Shown: positions 1-7,046 of the stretch, one piece after another
Layout: every line of letters begins with the position of its first letter
Position numbering within the stretch: the stretch's first letter is position 1
Assembly (NCBI GenBank): GCA_039182865.1
Contig: JBCDBX010000037.1
Span: 1 to 17,606 of the forward strand
DNA: 17,606 bases
Direction: 5' to 3'
Origin: UBA1858 sp039182865
Lineage (GTDB): Bacteria > Pseudomonadota > Gammaproteobacteria > UBA4575
Notes under the pieces: generated by a model
What the model saw: only the letters and a program-made list of their open reading frames with translations
Database searches by the model: none
What the model was told of the DNA's origin: nothing
Program-made: the position numbers and the translations under genes

Positions 1-113
1 CCGCCGCCTGGCACTATAATAATTTTTTGATGCTTTACAGCGGCAAGTTGATCGATCCACTGAGATAGATATTCAGATCCATGCAAACTGCCGCCAATTT
101 TTAGGACAATCAT
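1..113 (-). CDS. Amino acid kinase family protein, MfnE-like (N-terminal fragment)
   Basis: Only the first 37 or so residues lie in the window; the gene runs off the left edge. The ATG (113-111) overlaps the TAA of the upstream pabB gene by one base, so the two are translationally coupled. The visible start, MIVLKIGGSL, followed by KIIIVPGGG near residues 30-38, is the two-glycine-loop opening of the amino acid kinase (aspartokinase/uridylate kinase) fold. In archaea MfnE (MJ0458) is an amino-acid-kinase-fold enzyme that phosphorylates the aminomethylfuran phosphate precursor of methanofuran. The neighbouring MfnF-like and MfnD-like genes make an MfnE role the most likely one. The family call is from sequence; the specific role is inferred from context. 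Confidence 0.62.
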   Translation of the reverse strand, partial: MIVLKIGGSLHGSEYLSQWIDQLAAVKHQKIIIVPGG

Positions 114-1480
114 TAGTGATCAAACAGTTTGAACATGGCTGCCGCTTTATCAAATGTCTCTTGATACTCGGCATCAACTTGTGAATCCCATACAAGTCCA
201 CCACCCGCGTAAAAATATGCCTTGTCATTCTTTTGCACTAAAGTACGAATAGCAATATTGGTATCCATTCGACCATTAAACCCAATATAGCCAATTGATC
301 CACAATATAATCCACGTCGATGAGGTTCCAACTCCTCGATAATTTCCATAGAACGGATTTTTGGCGCACCAGTTATAGATCCACCCGGGAAACATTCTCT
401 TAGCAGCTGAATCGGAGAAGTATGATCTGACAATTTTCCTTCTACTGTACTTACCAAGTGATGAACCGTTGGATAAGATTCAATTTCAAATAATTTTTTC
501 ACTTTTACACTGTTGCTCACACAGCACTTACTAAGATCATTTCTCAATAAATCCACAATCATGACATTCTCTGCCTGATCTTTAGTACTGGCTTTAAGTT
601 CTTGCGCAAATTTTAGATCTTGATGATTATCTTTCGCTCTAGGTCTAGTCCCTTTAATAGGCTTTGTCTCTGCTCGGTTATTTTCTACTTGAAGAAATCT
701 CTCTGGTGAAGCACTTAAAACAGAGCATTGTGGAATATTTATATAAGCACTAAATGGTGAAGGATTGATAGTGCGTATCTTTTTATACCCATCCCAAGGA
801 TCACCTTCGATATCAAGTGAAAATCTTTGCGCAAGGTTAACTTGATAACAATCCCCTGCACTTATATATGATTTAACTTGAGAAAATTTATTACTGTATT
901 CATTTTCAGTCATATTTGACTGAATTGTACTTAAGGATTTATATGGCATTAGCTCTTGTTCAACTTGCTGACTCGCATTAGCTACAAAATCTTCCCAATT
1001 GATCCGCACACGGGGTTCTGACATGTTCCCAACCATAGTTGCCTTCTTTTCAACATGGTCTGCCACATAGGCCCAATGATAAATACCAACTGCCATATCC
1101 GGCATATCCATATCATCTATTGCAAGATTGGGTATTCGCTCGATTCTTCTACCTAAGTCATATGAGAAAAAACCAATAGCACCACCAGTAAATGGTAATG
1201 GCGAGTTAAATTCATCATTCTTTTTTAATTCTTGACTCAATAAAGAAAATGGATCGTCAAATACGATTTCTTCATGATCACCATTGTGAATAATTGTTTG
1301 CCTTCCTTTGGTGACAAATGTTTTCTTGGGAATTGCTGAAAATATTTCATAACGACCATATGGACTTACTGGACGACCACTATCTAGAAATACCGCCCAT
1401 GGTAATTTGGAAAAAGCAGCAAATACTTTTGAAACATCTTCAAAATATGGCACCTCTTGATAAACTAATGAAACTTTCAT
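113..1480 (-). CDS. pabB: Aminodeoxychorismate synthase component I (PabB)
   Basis: Chorismate-utilising enzyme of 455 residues. With an amidotransferase (PabA, not in the window) it converts chorismate to 4-amino-4-deoxychorismate, the precursor of p-aminobenzoate. Family motifs are clear: GGAIGFFSYDLGR near residue 99, YQVNLAQRF near 212, ENVMIVDLLRNDL in the C-terminal half and FPGGSITGAPK. The PIKGT motif (Lys276) is the PabB signature; anthranilate synthase TrpE has Ala there. An upstream in-frame Met at 1513 exists, but the start at 1480 is preferred because MKVSLVYQEV begins the conserved region and its ATG overlaps the upstream TGA as ATGA. In this cluster the p-aminobenzoate may feed both folate and beta-RFAP synthase (mptG), that is, H4MPT. 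No PabA or lyase gene is adjacent. Confidence 0.9.
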   Translation of the reverse strand: MKVSLVYQEVPYFEDVSKVFAAFSKLPWAVFLDSGRPVSPYGRYEIFSAIPKKTFVTKGRQTIIHNGDHEEIVFDDPFSLLSQELKKNDEFNSPLPFTGGAIGFFSYDLGRRIERIPNLAIDDMDMPDMAVGIYHWAYVADHVEKKATMVGNMSEPRVRINWEDFVANASQQVEQELMPYKSLSTIQSNMTENEYSNKFSQVKSYISAGDCYQVNLAQRFSLDIEGDPWDGYKKIRTINPSPFSAYINIPQCSVLSASPERFLQVENNRAETKPIKGTRPRAKDNHQDLKFAQELKASTKDQAENVMIVDLLRNDLSKCCVSNSVKVKKLFEIESYPTVHHLVSTVEGKLSDHTSPIQLLRECFPGGSITGAPKIRSMEIIEELEPHRRGLYCGSIGYIGFNGRMDTNIAIRTLVQKNDKAYFYAGGGLVWDSQVDAEYQETFDKAAAMFKLFDH

Positions 1481-2505
1481 TGATAAAACACCAAAGCTAC
1501 CGCAGGTGCACAATCATTTGCAATGGCATCATATTTAATTTCACTCGGAACGATACAGTCAGCAAAATCCTGGTAGCTTAAATCTAATTGGTCAGCAACT
1601 TCTTTTATAACAAACCTTCCCACACCTGCTCCAATAATCTTTCTAATACTTTTATGGTGGAATATAATCTCTTGAACTTTATTAATAATGCGATTTTTTT
1701 GTTGAGTAGCAATATATTCAGCAGAAGTCACCCAGTCATCATAATTGGATTCTATGTAATCCTCGCCTACCATGCGCGCAAATCTTTTTAAGCTAGAGAT
1801 TTTATCCTTAGCTTGGCCATCCATTGTTTCGCCTAGGTCTGCATGTTCGGGGAGTAGTCCCAGTATGCGATATACATCCGCAGTCACCGCAAAATTTTCT
1901 GCAATTAATGGAACAGCTTCATTCTTATATATAACATCAGGGCATATTGTATTAACACAGCTACGTACGACACCGGTATACATCAATTCACCTGACTTTA
2001 GTCGCTCATAATCTGTTAAACCATTCAACTGTAACTGCTTATTATTGATGACAAGCATATCGGTTGTCGTACTGCCCATATCAATAAATATGGCATCTTT
2101 ACATTTTTGAGCGATTACCTCGGCGCTAGCAATCCAGTTTACAGACGCAACTCTATCGGATTGTTTTTTTGCTTCATTTGCATCCAAAGACCTGTTTTGT
2201 GAGAAAATCTTCACATCATCAGATTTAATTTCTTTGATAAAGCAATCTATAATCTGCTTAACACCATCATCCCTGTCTTCAAAACAATCGGCTAATTCTC
2301 CTGTCATCGTCACATTATGATGAGTAATCGATTCTGGCAGCATAGAAGAAGCCATATTCAACAACCGGGATAATTCTATTATTCCCTTCCATAGCGGACA
2401 TGCCCATTGATGGGTCTTTAATGTTTCACCTTCAAGATAAGCCAGCTTTAAATGTGCACCACCAATATCCCATCCTACGGTAGACGATAACTTTGAGTTA
2501 ACCAA
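1477..2505 (-). CDS. MfnF-like protein (H4MPT-linked C1 transfer pathway protein, COG1548, hydantoinase A-related)
   Basis: A 342-residue protein of the ASKHA/hydantoinase-like fold. Phosphate-binding motifs are visible: GWDIGGAHLK at residues 11-20, VTMTGELADCF at 65-75, IDMGSTTTDM at 141-150 and a late IIGAGVGRF. This matches the bacterial family usually annotated 'H4MPT-linked C1 transfer pathway protein'. In Methanocaldococcus the homologue MfnF (MJ1427) joins the furan diphosphate to gamma-glutamyltyramine by a C-O bond to form the methanofuran core. The start is TTG (2505-2503), set by a good Shine-Dalgarno GAGGTGA at 2515-2509 and an in-frame TGA just upstream. It overlaps the upstream ATP-grasp gene by 8 bases and pabB by 4. 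The family is well supported; the methylofuran role follows from homology and context. Confidence 0.82.
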   Translation of the reverse strand: MVNSKLSSTVGWDIGGAHLKLAYLEGETLKTHQWACPLWKGIIELSRLLNMASSMLPESITHHNVTMTGELADCFEDRDDGVKQIIDCFIKEIKSDDVKIFSQNRSLDANEAKKQSDRVASVNWIASAEVIAQKCKDAIFIDMGSTTTDMLVINNKQLQLNGLTDYERLKSGELMYTGVVRSCVNTICPDVIYKNEAVPLIAENFAVTADVYRILGLLPEHADLGETMDGQAKDKISSLKRFARMVGEDYIESNYDDWVTSAEYIATQQKNRIINKVQEIIFHHKSIRKIIGAGVGRFVIKEVADQLDLSYQDFADCIVPSEIKYDAIANDCAPAVALVFYQ

Positions 2506-3469
2506 GACTCACCTCAATCAAATCTTTATTCCTTTCTACATTTTTAGGCATTAAATTTTTCATTACCGTATCGATACATAATTTAGCTGGGTTCTGATGA
2601 AGCACCTTTCTTAAACCTACATAAGATGTGCTCAGTCGCGGGTTAATTTCGACAACATAAGCCTTTCCATTCACCTCGACAAAATCAATTCCCACATAAG
2701 CCTTAAGACCAGGAAAACACTTCGCGACCGCAACTGCTAAACCTTCATTATATTCTGTGACTTCAGCTTGATTCACTAAACATGCTTCGAGTATAGGTTG
2801 ATCATCTTGACTTAATATCTGTTGATTACAACTTAATACTCTAGCATCACCATTCGAACATAATACTGATAGACTTTTATGCTGACCTTCATAATAAGGT
2901 TGCACTATCCATTGATGCACATCTTGGGCATAAGATTTCGCATCAATTCCAGAATCAAATATTCTCAAGCCTTCACATCCAGCACCATAGCGTTTTTTTG
3001 CAATGACGGAACCTTGGTAGTATTCCAATTCATCTGCATCAAGAATAGGAATAGTCGCAATATCTGCATCTCGCATATATTGACTGCATATTAATTTGTC
3101 AGAACAGATACGCACACTAGAAGCATCAGAGTTAATCAATTTAAGATTCTCATCTCCAAGTTCAGTTATCATCTGCTCAAGCACACCTTCACTTTCAGGA
3201 GCAATGATCCAGGTGTAATCACAGTCGCTTGCTACCTGCTTAACCAACTGCATGTAGCTATCATCAGCTTGGATTGTCATTGTCTCTACACCTTCTAAGT
3301 TTAGCTTAACCCTAAAATCCAAGCTTGTTTGCAACTCGACATCATCTATACAAGCACAATCCGAAAGCAGTGCTTGAAGCATCATTAAACCTTCTTGTTT
3401 TAAGCCTTCAGGTAAAGGATGATTAGCAAGCCCGCCTCCTACAATGAACTCGGTAACGAATATACGCAT
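2498..3469 (-). CDS. ATP-grasp ligase, MfnD-like (methylofuran biosynthesis candidate)
   Basis: A 323-residue ATP-grasp protein. The N-terminus MRIFVTEFIVGGGL followed by EGLKQEGLMMLQALL matches the E(F/Y)..GGG...EG..M...LL pattern of a methylotroph family that also resembles archaeal MfnD (tyramine:glutamate ligase). The ATP-binding strand VIAKKRYGAGCEG is at residues 155-167, and the metal-binding end VVEINPRLSTSY at 272-283. It is the first gene of a minus-strand operon with MfnF-like, pabB and MfnE-like genes. A likely job is adding glutamate to the tyrosine/tyramine part of methylofuran; substrate specificity cannot be read from the sequence. The ATG lies only 4 bp from that of the divergent HisA-like gene, so its promoter must sit inside that gene. 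Fold and family are confident, the exact substrate is not. Confidence 0.8.
   Translation of the reverse strand: MRIFVTEFIVGGGLANHPLPEGLKQEGLMMLQALLSDCACIDDVELQTSLDFRVKLNLEGVETMTIQADDSYMQLVKQVASDCDYTWIIAPESEGVLEQMITELGDENLKLINSDASSVRICSDKLICSQYMRDADIATIPILDADELEYYQGSVIAKKRYGAGCEGLRIFDSGIDAKSYAQDVHQWIVQPYYEGQHKSLSVLCSNGDARVLSCNQQILSQDDQPILEACLVNQAEVTEYNEGLAVAVAKCFPGLKAYVGIDFVEVNGKAYVVEINPRLSTSYVGLRKVLHQNPAKLCIDTVMKNLMPKNVERNKDLIEVSLG
2509..2515 (-). promoter_or_regulatory. Ribosome binding site deciding a TTG start
   Basis: GAGGTGA on the minus strand; GAGG is 6 bases from the TTG at 2505-2503. An in-frame TGA lies just upstream of the TTG, so this site fixes the start of the MfnF-like gene inside the end of the preceding ATP-grasp gene. 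Confidence 0.7.
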
Positions 3470-3473
3470 AGTA

Positions 3474-4184
3474 ATGAAAGTAATTCCTGTACTAGATTTT
3501 CTTCAAGGCAATATTGTATTAGCTCAGCATGGACAACGAGACAGCTATCTACCTGTCAATAGCAAACTATGCCCTTGCTCTGAACCCATGGAAGTTATTA
3601 AACGGATTTTATCAATCACTGACTTTGATACAATTTACATTGCTGATTTAGATAGTATAGAAAAAAATCAATTCAAACCCGAAATTTGGCAAGCAATTTT
3701 CAACAAGTTACCTCAAATAGAATTCTGGATAGATATAGGCGGTCAAGTCACCAATTGGAACAAATTTTTTATTAACTACAACAATGCAAAACCCATCATT
3801 GGCAGTGAATCTTTTACCTCTGTAGATCAGTTAGAAAACACTCTATCATCACTTAGCGATTTACAAGCAACATTATCACTAGATTATAAAAATAATGAAT
3901 TGCTTGGCCCACCTAATTTGCTAGATGAACTCCGAGTTTGGCCCAAGAACATCATTTTTTTAAATCTTAATCAGGTTGGTAGTTTTCAAGGACTCGACGT
4001 GAAAATGTACAACCAAGTGTCTCAAAGTTTACCTAATGACTGTAATTTATACATAGGTGGTGGAATCAAAAATAAAGACGACTTAATAAAGGCAAGAGAA
4101 CAACAGATTTCTGGCGTATTAATTGCAAGTGCATTACACAATCAAACTATTAGTCGAGAAGAATTGGACGAATTTACTCGTTAA
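3474..4184 (+). CDS. HisA/HisF-related TIM-barrel protein, role unknown (H4MPT/methylofuran cluster)
   Basis: A 236-residue beta/alpha-barrel protein related to phosphoribosylformimino-AICAR isomerase. MKVIPVLDFLQGNIV resembles the HisA start, with its conserved Asp8. IADLDS, WIDIGGQV, SLDYKN and YIGGGIKNKDDL followed by GVLIASALH correspond to HisA barrel strands and the phosphate-binding loops. Both candidate acid-base aspartates (Asp8 and the one in SLDYKN) are kept, so it is probably an active enzyme on a phosphorylated substrate. No other his gene is present; such HisA relatives recur in C1 clusters and in methanogens. The ATG at 3474 is preferred over one at 3444 because it begins the conserved strand. 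It diverges from the MfnD-like gene (4-bp gap) and overlaps the convergent pterin synthase gene by 11 bases. A cofactor-biosynthesis role is inference. Confidence 0.75.
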   Translation: MKVIPVLDFLQGNIVLAQHGQRDSYLPVNSKLCPCSEPMEVIKRILSITDFDTIYIADLDSIEKNQFKPEIWQAIFNKLPQIEFWIDIGGQVTNWNKFFINYNNAKPIIGSESFTSVDQLENTLSSLSDLQATLSLDYKNNELLGPPNLLDELRVWPKNIIFLNLNQVGSFQGLDVKMYNQVSQSLPNDCNLYIGGGIKNKDDLIKAREQQISGVLIASALHNQTISREELDEFTR

Positions 4185-5391
4185 TAACTTTTAATTTTTT
4201 CTGACTGTTATTTAGATGTGATCTTAAAACTGACTTGCCCAAATCTGAGTCACTAAAATGTTTCAAACATGACTTAGCCTTACTTTTCTGCATTTCTTCT
4301 AAGCTAGGCCCCGTATAAATACAGTAAGACTGCGGTGTTTCATATGTCTGCAACTCTTGCAAACCTGGCAAATAGTCAATCAATTGCTCCCAAATAAAAA
4401 TATTTAATAGTTCTGTACTTGATCGCCAAGCAATATCGACGTCTACATAATTTAAAGTCTGATGATCTAACTTTTCAATGACTCGTTTTTTAGTAACTTT
4501 TTTAAGATATCCATAATCAATCACAAACCCTGTCAACGGATCAATTCTACCTTTAATTTTTACATTTAAATTATAACGACCACCATGCAGGTTTTCACAT
4601 CGGCCTGGGTGATCTGTAATGAAATGTGCGGAATCAAAGACCAGCTCCTTACTCACAATAGCTTCTTCTACTTGCGCAAAGAACCGATCACTCACACATG
4701 GAATTTCTCTTAGATTTATTTCTATTAGCTTTAATAATCTTTGGCCATCTTCTAAAGACTCGGTGCGATATAGTTTTTTATCTTGGTGATCAATCGCATC
4801 TAACGCATGCCAACGAATCTGATATTCATCGGTTAACTGCTTTAATAATAAATTAACCTCTGCACTGTCAGGCAGAGCTAGGAAAATATAGTCGTTAAAT
4901 AGTTCGCCTGCTTTAGCAACAATAATTGAGACATATAATTCAAAGTCTAACTTGAGTTTTTTCTGCTGGAATTTTTCAGAGTAAGCATTTAGTGTTTTTA
5001 TTTTGTTTTCAGCGATGACACGATGACTGCTATCAGAATAGGTATATTCTTGTCGAAACTGAAATCCATATGTTTGCAGCTCACGCGCATACCATAGTAA
5101 TTCATCTAGACGCCTCGCATCGCTATTCAAAATAATAAATTCATCCTGTTTATCAAACGCGTTGACGCAACATAAAGCTTTTATGATTGAATGTTCTCGG
5201 ACTGAAACTTCGCTTGCTGGCAAAGCATAATGTTCAACATTTTCAGCAACATTTACCATCGACTCATTAACGAGTAAATCTAAAGACATATGATGACGTA
5301 TTGCATATTCTTGCAGGGTCAGACCACAACACTCACTTAAATGAGCATTAGTGAGTTGATCAATTTCAGCTTGGCATTCGAGGCATTTCAT
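4174..5391 (-). CDS. MucR-like zinc finger fused to 6-pyruvoyl-tetrahydropterin synthase (PTPS/QueD-like) domain
   Basis: A 405-residue composite protein. Residues 3-33 form a putative zinc ribbon: Cys3, Cys6, His17 and Cys21/22, followed by GLTLQEY, as in the Ros/MucR finger. Residues about 45-245 belong to no family I recognise. Residues about 250-360 are a PTPS (COG0720) domain: SAH (His256), CENLHGG (265-271), GFVIDYGYLK, KLDHQTLN (305-314) and YETPQSYCIY with the likely catalytic Glu351. The Cys-Glu pair before His269 resembles the CExxHGH motif of dual-function PTPS-I/III enzymes, but the third zinc ligand (second His of HGH) is Gly271. PTPS enzymes act on dihydroneopterin triphosphate, so a pterin step of H4MPT synthesis is plausible. 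The usual family is about 120-150 residues, hence the fusion is notable. It lies downstream of the fae terminator; no convincing promoter was found. Confidence 0.75.
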   Translation of the reverse strand: MKCLECQAEIDQLTNAHLSECCGLTLQEYAIRHHMSLDLLVNESMVNVAENVEHYALPASEVSVREHSIIKALCCVNAFDKQDEFIILNSDARRLDELLWYARELQTYGFQFRQEYTYSDSSHRVIAENKIKTLNAYSEKFQQKKLKLDFELYVSIIVAKAGELFNDYIFLALPDSAEVNLLLKQLTDEYQIRWHALDAIDHQDKKLYRTESLEDGQRLLKLIEINLREIPCVSDRFFAQVEEAIVSKELVFDSAHFITDHPGRCENLHGGRYNLNVKIKGRIDPLTGFVIDYGYLKKVTKKRVIEKLDHQTLNYVDVDIAWRSSTELLNIFIWEQLIDYLPGLQELQTYETPQSYCIYTGPSLEEMQKSKAKSCLKHFSDSDLGKSVLRSHLNNSQKKLKVINE

Positions 5392-5513
5392 TATTCGGAC
5401 ATATCATCACTAAATTCTGTCAATATGATTTTATCTCAATCTTCTTAGTTATCATATGACCGAATTATCAATTAAATAAAATTCGTGGTAATTATTAAAA
5501 TGCACGAACATAA

Positions 5514-5541
5514 AAAAAGCCCCAAAGAGTCGGGGCTTTTT
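5514..5541 (-). terminator. Rho-independent terminator of fae
   Basis: Inverted repeat GCCCC (5519-5523) / GGGGC (5532-5536) with an 8-base loop, flanked by A5 and T5 that extend the stem to 10 bp and supply a U-tract in either direction. It lies 22 bp past the fae stop codon and separates fae from the pterin synthase gene on the same strand. Confidence 0.9.
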
Positions 5542-5563
5542 GATACTGCTATAAAAAGTCTGC

Positions 5564-6091
5564 TTAGAAACCTTTGAATGGATGCTCTGCAGAATCTTTT
5601 TGTGCAACAACTGTAGACGCTTTTGGCTCATCTTTGATAGCGCGCTCAATAGACTCTTTAACCGCCTTATAGTTGTTTTCGTAGATAGCTTCGTCGCTCT
5701 TAGCTTCCCAGTGAATGAATACACCAACACATACGAAGATATCATCAGCTTCGTCTGCAGGAATTGTGCCATCTTCAACACAATCAGCAACCGCTTTAGC
5801 AACAGCAGCCTGCGCAGGACCGAACATCTGTACTGCTTGAGTAGCGCCTTTGATGGTCACTTTGTTGAACATCATAGTGTTTGGCTTACAAGGGAGGTTA
5901 GGTGCAACAACAGCAAGCAAAGTAGAGAAACCATCTTTGTTGTTTACCAATCCGTTACAGAACGCAGTTTCAACTGCTGAACCACGTGGGCCCATTAGCA
6001 AGTCGATGTGTGCGATTTCTGCCATAGTGCCAGATGGGTCGTTATCATTGACTAAAGACTCACCTACCATTACTTTATTGACTACTGCCAT
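5564..6091 (-). CDS. fae: Formaldehyde-activating enzyme (Fae)
   Basis: A 175-residue cytoplasmic enzyme that condenses formaldehyde with H4MPT to methylene-H4MPT, the entry step of the pathway. The sequence matches the family throughout: AHIDLLMGPRGSAVETAF with the catalytic His (His28 here), NGLVNNKDGFSTLLAVVAPN, KPNTMMFNKVTI, QAVQMFGPAQAAVAKAVAD and GVFIHWEA, ending EHPFKGF. Compared with the Methylobacterium Fae I recall, the loop before the catalytic His is about six residues longer (NDNDPSGTMAE). The start is clear: AGGAG (6105-6101) lies 9 bases before the ATG. It is the last gene of the mtdB-mch-orf5-orf7-fae group, but the 94-bp leader with a palindrome and the strong terminator suggest it can be expressed on its own at high level. 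Confidence 0.97.
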   Translation of the reverse strand: MAVVNKVMVGESLVNDNDPSGTMAEIAHIDLLMGPRGSAVETAFCNGLVNNKDGFSTLLAVVAPNLPCKPNTMMFNKVTIKGATQAVQMFGPAQAAVAKAVADCVEDGTIPADEADDIFVCVGVFIHWEAKSDEAIYENNYKAVKESIERAIKDEPKASTVVAQKDSAEHPFKGF

Positions 6092-6100
6092 TTTATATTT

Positions 6101-6105
6101 CTCCT
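6101..6105 (-). promoter_or_regulatory. Strong ribosome binding site of fae
   Basis: AGGAG on the minus strand, 9 bases before the fae ATG. It is the clearest Shine-Dalgarno sequence on the minus strand and fits an abundant protein. Confidence 0.75.
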
Positions 6106-6115
6106 GTTATATTTT

Positions 6116-6131
6116 TGTTTGTTAACAAACA
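6116..6131. promoter_or_regulatory. 16-bp perfect palindrome in the fae leader
   Basis: TGTTTGTTAACAAACA is a perfect inverted repeat centred at 6123/6124, about 10 bp upstream of the fae Shine-Dalgarno sequence. It could be a dimeric repressor or activator site or an mRNA hairpin. No matching copy was noticed elsewhere in the window. Confidence 0.45.
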
Positions 6132-6185
6132 GCTGTAAAAATTGTTAAGGGGCTCTTCCCAAAAAAGACTACTAGTAAGACTTAA

Positions 6186-7046
6186 TTATTCCGATTGTCC
6201 CCCCTCCTTCACCAAATCAAGCTTTGCTACGAAGAGCGTTGCAACTGTGATGTCCGCAGTGGTGCCCGGATTGATACCGGTGGTTTTTAGTTGGCCATCC
6301 AACGATAGCAATTCGTGCTTAAACCTCTGAGGATCACTTGCTGCCAGTACCTGATCGGCAAGAGGCGCAATCATATCACTAATTTCTCGCGCTTTTAATA
6401 GGCCTTTTTTACGAATTATTAAGCTATCGGGATGCCTCAATAACTGGCTCAAATAAACCGCCGTCGTCGCCCATTCAGCACTCTCCCAACGTTCGAGATA
6501 ATTTATAAATACATCAAGATTATGGTGCAGAATATTATGGTAATTACTGATGTATTCTTGAGCAATTTGGTCGCGCTTAGCCGCTAAATTCATCGCCTCC
6601 AGTAACGTGACTTTTGGCACCTGACTTAAGTCCCCGTCCTCAACTTCGCCCATGCCGCCAGGTGCGGCAATATTGATAGCTCGATAACAGTTGATGGCAT
6701 CATCTATCGTTAGATCCTTCAATACCTGCTGAAGATTGCCCTCTAATGACTCATGACTCGAGAATTCGATTAAAGCATGAACAATTGGTGCGATTAATAA
6801 GATGATACCAAGGTTAGTATTGTCGCCGACATGGTCATGTGTTGCTTGAACTGCATTAAGAATCTTCTCACCAACACTGGTGTCCTCTATGAATAAAGCC
6901 TTTGCCGAAACTTCCGCACTTAGTTCAAATTGTTGGACTTTCATGCCATGCCCATCAGCATGATAACCAACATTTCCAGGCTTTAATGCATGAAGCTCGA
7001 GCTGACATGCATGAAGGTAAGATTCTTGATAACTCTGTGCAGTCAC
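6186..7046 (-). CDS. Triphosphoribosyl-dephospho-CoA synthase (CitG/MdcB) family protein, methylotroph Orf5
   Basis: A 286-residue, largely helical protein of the CitG family. Signature segments are LKPGNV (residues 21-26), DGHGM, GDNTNLGIILLIAP (74-87) and AAPGGMGEVEDGD. CitG joins triphosphoribose from ATP to dephospho-CoA to make the prosthetic group of citrate or malonate decarboxylases. No acyl carrier or decarboxylase gene is present here, and the mch-orf5-orf7-fae position is the standard place of Orf5 in methylotrophs, where it is tied to the H4MPT pathway. The start is GTG (7046-7044), immediately after the orf7 TAA, so translation is probably coupled. A ribosyl-transfer step in H4MPT synthesis is attractive but unproven. 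Confidence 0.85.
   Translation of the reverse strand: MTAQSYQESYLHACQLELHALKPGNVGYHADGHGMKVQQFELSAEVSAKALFIEDTSVGEKILNAVQATHDHVGDNTNLGIILLIAPIVHALIEFSSHESLEGNLQQVLKDLTIDDAINCYRAINIAAPGGMGEVEDGDLSQVPKVTLLEAMNLAAKRDQIAQEYISNYHNILHHNLDVFINYLERWESAEWATTAVYLSQLLRHPDSLIIRKKGLLKAREISDMIAPLADQVLAASDPQRFKHELLSLDGQLKTTGINPGTTADITVATLFVAKLDLVKEGGQSE

Noticed and set aside
1481..1513. Upstream in-frame start for pabB (MCTCGSFGVLS)
   Set aside because: It lies inside the MfnF-like coding end and is not family-like; the ATG at 1480 overlaps the stop as ATGA and begins the conserved sequence.
4174..4184. 11-base overlap of convergent genes as a sign of a frameshift
   Set aside because: Both proteins end naturally with family-like lengths or plausible tails; short tail-to-tail overlaps are common.
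4577..4598. HGG in the PTPS domain as a local frameshift artefact
   Set aside because: The frame continues with family motifs on both sides (SAH before, GFVIDYGYLK and LDHQTLN after), so it is a true substitution in this sequence.
5398..5423. TTGACA with TATGTC upstream of the PTPS fusion gene as a promoter
   Set aside because: The spacing is only 14 bp and the -10 would abut the start codon, so it is not a credible sigma-70 promoter for a leadered message.
5582..6125. Plus-strand open frames opposite fae
   Set aside because: They are shadows of the clearly conserved fae gene on the minus strand.
6146..6175. Short GGG/CCC hairpin after orf5 as a terminator
   Set aside because: The stem is only three to four pairs and is not followed by a U-tract on the minus strand.
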